From Spirochaetaceae bacterium (lineage in GTDB: Bacteria; Spirochaetota; Spirochaetia; Treponematales; Breznakiellaceae): a stretch of 9,491 nucleotides of DNA. The notes beneath the pieces were generated by a model. The model was given only the letters and a program-made list of their open reading frames with translations. It was not told the origin of the DNA and ran no database searches. Shown piece by piece: positions 5,527-9,491 of this stretch. A program made the position numbers and the translations under genes. How positions within the stretch are numbered: position 1 is the first letter of the stretch; each line of letters opens with the position of its first letter. The stretch covers positions 1-9,491 of the forward strand of contig JAITGJ010000282.1 of assembly GCA_031280705.1 (NCBI GenBank). Direction: 5' to 3'.

Positions 5527-6495
5527 TCAGTCCTGGAAGTAAAAACTGCCGGGCGGAAGCGCGCCGCCTATGGAAGCGGGATCATGCTCAAGAAAAACAG
5601 TAAACAGCGCTTCAATCGCGGGGCGGGCTTCCTGTGCGGGAATAAACACATAATTGCTGCGGGGAACGGCGGCCTCAACTACCGGCGCGCGGAGCCCCAG
5701 TTCAAACTGTTCAACCAGCGCCCCCGCCTCTCCCGGATGCGCAACGACCCATTCGGAAGAAGTTTTGCACGCTTCAAGAATCCTGTTCACCGCCCGGCGG
5801 TTTTTTCGCGCAAAATCGCCGTTGACCACAAGAACGGTCATGGGATAATTCGCGTGGCCGCCGGCGCGGCTCCACTCCTCCTGTACATCGCCAATCTGCC
5901 TGACAGCGGGATTTCCCTGGAGCGCCATTGTGGCAAACGGCTCCGGCAAAAGGGCGGTGCGTATCCGGCCCGCGATAAGCGCCTGGGCGATTTCCGGATA
6001 GGAAAGGGTAAAGGTGAGGATAATATCCCGGTCCGGCTCGATGCCCCGCGCCAGCAAAATACGGCGGAATACATATTCAGGCGTCGCGCCGCGTCCGGTA
6101 ACTTCAACCGTTTTTCCGCGCAGATCGGCAATGCTGTTCACCGCAGGATCGGAAGAAAGCAGACTCAACATACCCGTCCCGGTAACCGCGGCCATTTGCA
6201 GGGGAACGCCCGATGCGGCAAGTTTTGCCGCAACATTCGCGGGCAGTATTCCCATGGCCGCCTCACCCGCCGCCAGTTTTGCCGCGATAATATCCTGAGA
6301 GCCAAACGCCGCAATGCTCACGGCAAAACCGGGAATTTCCGGAGGATGTTCAAACAGTTTTATCATCCCGATTCCGGAAGGTCCGCGTATCGTATTGATC
6401 ACAAGAGGCGTACGCTCACGCTCACCGCCTCCCCGCGCGAACAGCATTCCCGCCGTTATCATAAAAACAGCGGCAAAAAAAAGTGTTTTTTTCAC
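5527..6495 (-). CDS. ABC importer substrate-binding protein (NMT1/SsuA-like)
   Basis: This 322-residue exported protein should capture the ligand in the periplasm and hand it to the permease. Residues 1-20 are a signal peptide (KK, hydrophobic core, cleavage likely after MLFA); no lipobox cysteine is seen, so it appears soluble rather than lipid-anchored. The mature part opens with INTIRGPSGIGMIKLFE (GPSGIGM at 38-44) and carries GILPANVAAKL and 'LRGKTVEV...ATPEYVFRRIL', typical of the COG0715-like binding proteins for nitrate, sulfonates, taurine or thiamine-precursor pyrimidines. Such proteins are common in Treponema and Firmicutes, mostly with unknown ligand. It starts at GTG 6495 with a strong GGAGG (plus 6501-6505) five bases upstream. 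That site nearly touches the ppdK stop (6507-6509). Confidence 0.9.
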   Translation of the reverse strand: MKKTLFFAAVFMITAGMLFARGGGERERTPLVINTIRGPSGIGMIKLFEHPPEIPGFAVSIAAFGSQDIIAAKLAAGEAAMGILPANVAAKLAASGVPLQMAAVTGTGMLSLLSSDPAVNSIADLRGKTVEVTGRGATPEYVFRRILLARGIEPDRDIILTFTLSYPEIAQALIAGRIRTALLPEPFATMALQGNPAVRQIGDVQEEWSRAGGHANYPMTVLVVNGDFARKNRRAVNRILEACKTSSEWVVAHPGEAGALVEQFELGLRAPVVEAAVPRSNYVFIPAQEARPAIEALFTVFLEHDPASIGGALPPGSFYFQD

Positions 6496-6506
6496 AACAG
6501 CCTCCG

Positions 6507-9167
6507 TTACTTTGTGTTGTTGATAACCGCCTGCGCTCCGGCAAGGCGGGCGAGGGGAACCCGGAAGGGAGAACAGGAAACATAATTAAGTCCCGTACGA
6601 AAACAAAAATCAATGGTTGCCGGATCCCCGCCGTGTTCGCCGCAGATACCGAGTTTAAGGTCCGGTTTTGCCCCGCGCCCCTTTTCCACCGCGATACCGA
6701 TCAGGCTTCCGACGCCGTCCTCGTCAATTGACTTGAACGGATCCGTATCAAGCACATTTTTTTCGAGATACGCGGGAAGGAACGACGCCGCGTCATCACG
6801 GCTAAAGGCAAATGTCATTTGGGTCAGATCGTTGGTGCCAAAACTGAAAAAGTCGGCATGACCGGCAATGGCGCCGGCAAGAAGGGCTGCGCGGGGAACC
6901 TCGATCATGGTGCCGATTTTAATGCCAAGGCTGACGCCCGCCGCGTCCAGCACCCGGCTGATAATGCGTTCCGCGGCGGGGCGGATCAGGGCAAGCTCCC
7001 GCGTGTCGGAAACAATGGGAATCATGATCTCGGGGTCTACGGGAATCTGCCGCTTTACGCAGTCCGCCGCGGCAAGGGCAATCGCCTCAACCTGCATATT
7101 GTAAATTTCAGGATACGTAACGGCAAGACGGCAGCCCCGGTGTCCCAGCATGGGATTTGCTTCGCGCAGTTTTTCTATTTTTGGCCCCAGATCCTTTACC
7201 GTTACCTTGAGATGTTCCGCGAGTTCCCGTATTTCCTCTTTGGTGTGGGGAACAAATTCGTGCAGCGGCGGATCGAGGAGGCGGATGGTTACCGGACGGC
7301 CTTCCATCGCCGTGAAGATGCCGAAAAAGTCTTTTTTCTGCAGCGGCAGTATTTTTCTGAGCGCCGCTTCCCGTTCTTTCTGTGTGTCCGCCACAATCAT
7401 GGCGCGAAAGTGAATCAGTTTCTTTTTGTCAAAGAACATATGCTCCGTGCGGCAGAGTCCGACGCCCTCCGCGCCGAATTCAAAGGCGCGCGCCGCATCG
7501 GCGGGCTGATCCGCGTTGGCGCGCACCGCAAAGCCGCTGATGCCGCCGCGCACCGATTCTGCGCGGATTGCATCGCACCAGGAAAGGAACGTGTTCATGT
7601 CTCTGGAAATTTTGGGCGTTACCAGGGGAAGCCGCCCGCCGTACACATTGCCCGTCGAGCCGTCAATGGTAATCCAGTCCCCTTCCTTGAATGTCTTCCC
7701 GCCGATGACCGCCTTCTTTCCCTGCACGGAAACGCCCTTTGCGCCGGCGACGCAGGGCGTGCCCATACCGCGCGCCACAACCGCCGCGTGACTGGTCATG
7801 CCGCCCGTAGAGGTGAGAATCCCTTCGCTGACTACCATGCCGCCAATATCTTCAGGGCTCGTATCCTTGCGCACGAGGAGTACCTTTTCTCCCCGCTTGT
7901 GCCACTCCTCCGCCTCGGCGGCGGTAAAAACGATGCGCCCACAGGCCGCGCCGGGGCTCGCGTTAAGTCCGGCAGTCAGGAATGACGCCGTGTTTTTCCC
8001 CGCGCGGGGATCGATCATGGGGTGCAGCAATTGATCCAGAAGTGCGGGGCTCACCCGGAGCACGGCGGTTTTCCGGTCTATAAGCCCTTCCGCCACCATA
8101 TCAACGGCGCATTTTACCGCCGCGGCCCCCGTGCGCTTGCCGTTTCTGGTCTGCAGCAAAAACAGCGTTCCCTGCTGAACGGTAAATTCCATGTCCTGCA
8201 TATCGCGGAAATGTTTTTCCAGATTGTTTTTAATATCCACAAGCTGCCCGTATATTACCGGGTTCCGCTTTGCCAGCGTCGCTATTTTTTCCGGCGTACG
8301 GATTCCCGCCACGACGTCCTCGCCCTGGGCATTCATCAAATACTCACCGTAAAATTCGTTTTCTCCCGTGGACGGGTCCCGGCTGAAACAAACCCCGGTG
8401 CCCGAGTCATCCCCGAAATTGCCGAACACCATGGACTGCACATTGACTGCGGTCCCCTTGAGGTTTTTGATTTCGTTAAGCTGCCGGTATTTTATTGCCC
8501 GTTCATTCATCCAGGAACCGAATACCGCATTAATCGCGCCCCAGAGCTGTTCCCCCGGTTCCTGCGGAAAATCGGTTTTGGCCGCTTTTTTTACAATTTT
8601 TTTGTATTCGCCTACAAGTTTTGCAAGGTCCTTTTCGTCGAGGTCCGTATCAAGCTCGATCTTCTTCGCCTTCTTGACGGCAGCAATCGCTTCCTCGAAT
8701 AATTCACTGTTGACGCCCATAACCACATCGCCGTACATCTGGATAAAGCGCCGGTAGGCGTCCCAGGCAAAACGGGAATTTCCGGTTTTCCGTGCGAGGC
8801 CCTCCACCGCTTTGTCGTTCATGCCGAGGTTGAGTATCGTGTCCATCATGCCCGGCATGGAAACCGCGGCCCCCGACCGCACCGAAACGAGAAGCGGATC
8901 ATCGCTGTCGCCGAGTTTTTTTCCCATGAGGCTCTCAAGCCGGCTGAGCGCGGCAAGCACTTCATCCGTAATCCCCGCCGGATACCGCTGTTCGTTTTCA
9001 TAATAGGCCGCGCACACATCCGTTGAAATGGTAAAGCCCGGCGGTACGGGAATACCGAGATTGGTCATTTCCGCAAGATTCGCGCCCTTGCCGCCCAGGG
9101 TTTCTTTCATTCCGGCGTCGCCTTCCGCGCCGCCGCCGCCAAAAAAATACACATGTTTGTCCGACAT
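6507..9167 (-). CDS. ppdK: Pyruvate, phosphate dikinase
   Basis: This enzyme interconverts PEP + AMP + PPi and pyruvate + ATP + Pi in the cytoplasm; in fermenters it often runs in the glycolytic, ATP-forming direction. From ATG 9167 it has 886 residues, close to the 874 of the Clostridium symbiosum enzyme. The N-terminal nucleotide-binding part begins with GGKGANLAEM (25-34) and has MPGMMDTILNLGMND (about 100-115). The central swivelling domain has GGMTSHAAVVARGMG with the phosphorylated His460. The C-terminal PEP/pyruvate barrel contains GLCRTEHMFF (about 567-577), the 'SFGTNDLTQMTFAFSRDD' block and CGEHGGDP with catalytic Cys842. All key residues are intact. An in-frame ATG 13 codons upstream (9206) is less likely because AAAGGAG sits 5 nt before 9167. 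Only 11 nt separate its stop from the importer genes, so co-transcription is likely. Confidence 0.97.
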   Translation of the reverse strand: MSDKHVYFFGGGGAEGDAGMKETLGGKGANLAEMTNLGIPVPPGFTISTDVCAAYYENEQRYPAGITDEVLAALSRLESLMGKKLGDSDDPLLVSVRSGAAVSMPGMMDTILNLGMNDKAVEGLARKTGNSRFAWDAYRRFIQMYGDVVMGVNSELFEEAIAAVKKAKKIELDTDLDEKDLAKLVGEYKKIVKKAAKTDFPQEPGEQLWGAINAVFGSWMNERAIKYRQLNEIKNLKGTAVNVQSMVFGNFGDDSGTGVCFSRDPSTGENEFYGEYLMNAQGEDVVAGIRTPEKIATLAKRNPVIYGQLVDIKNNLEKHFRDMQDMEFTVQQGTLFLLQTRNGKRTGAAAVKCAVDMVAEGLIDRKTAVLRVSPALLDQLLHPMIDPRAGKNTASFLTAGLNASPGAACGRIVFTAAEAEEWHKRGEKVLLVRKDTSPEDIGGMVVSEGILTSTGGMTSHAAVVARGMGTPCVAGAKGVSVQGKKAVIGGKTFKEGDWITIDGSTGNVYGGRLPLVTPKISRDMNTFLSWCDAIRAESVRGGISGFAVRANADQPADAARAFEFGAEGVGLCRTEHMFFDKKKLIHFRAMIVADTQKEREAALRKILPLQKKDFFGIFTAMEGRPVTIRLLDPPLHEFVPHTKEEIRELAEHLKVTVKDLGPKIEKLREANPMLGHRGCRLAVTYPEIYNMQVEAIALAAADCVKRQIPVDPEIMIPIVSDTRELALIRPAAERIISRVLDAAGVSLGIKIGTMIEVPRAALLAGAIAGHADFFSFGTNDLTQMTFAFSRDDAASFLPAYLEKNVLDTDPFKSIDEDGVGSLIGIAVEKGRGAKPDLKLGICGEHGGDPATIDFCFRTGLNYVSCSPFRVPLARLAGAQAVINNTK

Positions 9168-9172
9168 ACAAA

Positions 9173-9179
9173 CTCCTTT
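9173..9179 (-). promoter_or_regulatory. Ribosome binding site fixing the ppdK start
   Basis: Read on the minus strand this is AAAGGAG, 5 nt before the ATG at 9167. It supports a protein beginning MSDKHVYFFGG rather than the start 39 bases further upstream. Confidence 0.85.
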
Positions 9180-9196
9180 GCAGGTTTTTATGTTTT

Positions 9197-9222
9197 CCGT
9201 ATTCACCGTTTCCTGAATACGG
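9197..9222. promoter_or_regulatory. Inverted repeat upstream of ppdK, possible operator
   Basis: CCGTATTCA (9197-9205) and TGAATACGG (9214-9222) are perfect 9-bp inverted arms around 8 nt, 30 to 55 bp before the ppdK ATG. It could be an operator for a dimeric regulator or a hairpin in the ppdK leader. It is unlike the TetR operator. No clear -35/-10 pair was recognised for ppdK. Confidence 0.4.
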
Positions 9223-9228
9223 ACGCCA

Positions 9229-9271
9229 TTGGACCTGTCCGGCAGCCCGGCCGGTTACCGGACAAGTCCAA
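9229..9271. repeat. Hairpin repeat upstream of ppdK
   Basis: Arms 9229-9242 (TTGGACCTGTCCGG) and 9258-9271 (CCGGACAAGTCCAA) pair at 13 of 14 positions around a GC-rich loop containing CCGGTTA. The TGTCC/GGACA core and the CCGGTT loop recur in the neighbouring hairpin and in the repeat at 1319-1351. Confidence 0.6.
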
Positions 9272-9279
9272 TAACTAGT

Positions 9280-9370
9280 GTCTGTCCACAAAGCCGGTTA
9301 CTTTGCGGACAGACCTTACATTTTCTTAGCCTTTAGGCTGCGAAAATGCGATTTTCAAGGAAGTCTGTCT
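9280..9370. repeat. Hairpin repeat with core (element C), possibly incomplete
   Basis: The left hairpin has arms 9280-9293 (GTCTGTCCACAAAG) and 9301-9314, pairing at 13 of 14 positions around the loop CCGGTTA. A core follows with the small dyad TAGCC/GGCT (about 9328-9340) and GAAAAT/ATTTTC (about 9342-9356). The right edge, AGTCTGTCT at about 9362-9370, repeats the left arm but has no partner before the next repeat begins, so the right half seems missing or displaced. Confidence 0.45.
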
Positions 9371-9376
9371 ATAGGG

Positions 9377-9491
9377 CATCTCTAAAAACTTCAGTTTTTA
9401 GAGATGAACCGCTTAAAAATGCGTGTTTCGCAGCCCGCAGGGCGAGAAACCGCAAGGGAACCTCTGAAAACAACCGGTTTTTAGAGGTTCC
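9377..9491. repeat. Twin-hairpin repeat at the window edge (element D)
   Basis: The left hairpin is perfect, 14-bp arms (9377-9390 and 9393-9406) around TC. A core with AAAAATGCG and a GTTTCGC/GCGAGAAAC dyad (about 9424-9450) follows. The right hairpin (9457-9471 and 9477-9491) pairs at 14 of 15 positions around AACCG and ends exactly at the window edge, so the element may continue. Its GGGAACC start resembles the left hairpin of element A at 170-176. Confidence 0.55.

Noticed and set aside
5077..6585. 502-codon plus-strand frame
   Set aside because: It lies opposite the permease and binding-protein genes, whose motifs are clear. The product is rich in Arg, Lys and Gly and looks like a GC-driven antisense frame.
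6819..7985. 388-codon plus-strand frame
   Set aside because: It is fully antisense to ppdK, which is conserved along this whole stretch.

Overview
The window looks like part of a spirochaete chromosome, most likely a GC-rich Treponema of the termite-gut type. This is inferred from the style of the proteins (a 'GPSGIGM' solute-binding protein, a Treponema-like lipoprotein, an 886-residue pyruvate phosphate dikinase) and from abundant hairpin repeats between genes. No rRNA, tRNA or marker gene fixes the species.

Layout. 1-296: no gene; possible terminator/attenuator hairpins (23-78) and a 138-bp repeat with terminal inverted repeats (165-302) that overlaps the stop of the next gene. 297-1189 (minus): a lipoprotein gene broken by two +1 shifts, each at a run of G. 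1190-1765: a second twin-hairpin repeat (1218-1351), an AT-rich stretch, then three copies of one 20-bp operator, each sitting inside a sigma70-type promoter. 1766-2344 (plus): a TetR-family regulator. 2452-2471: a fourth, fully symmetric copy of the operator, upstream of a cytoplasmic GH13 alpha-amylase-family enzyme (2519-3889, plus). 3890-3998: convergent intergenic gap. 9167 down to 3999 (minus): ppdK, then the binding protein, permease and ATPase of a nitrate/sulfonate/taurine-type ABC importer, packed like one operon. 9207-9491: a 9-bp-arm dyad in front of ppdK and a cluster of hairpin repeats running off the window.

How it fits together. The clearest local circuit is the TetR protein with its operator: the same dyad occupies the tetR promoter, two more promoter-like modules upstream, and the amylase upstream region. 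This predicts autoregulation plus control of the amylase. The tetR-proximal promoter would place transcription start on the A of the ATG, giving a leaderless mRNA. On the other strand ppdK (PEP/pyruvate interconversion) leads into an importer of unknown substrate with only 11 nt between them. At least four hairpin repeats lie in intergenic DNA; several share an AACCGG (or CCGGTT) loop while their arms differ.
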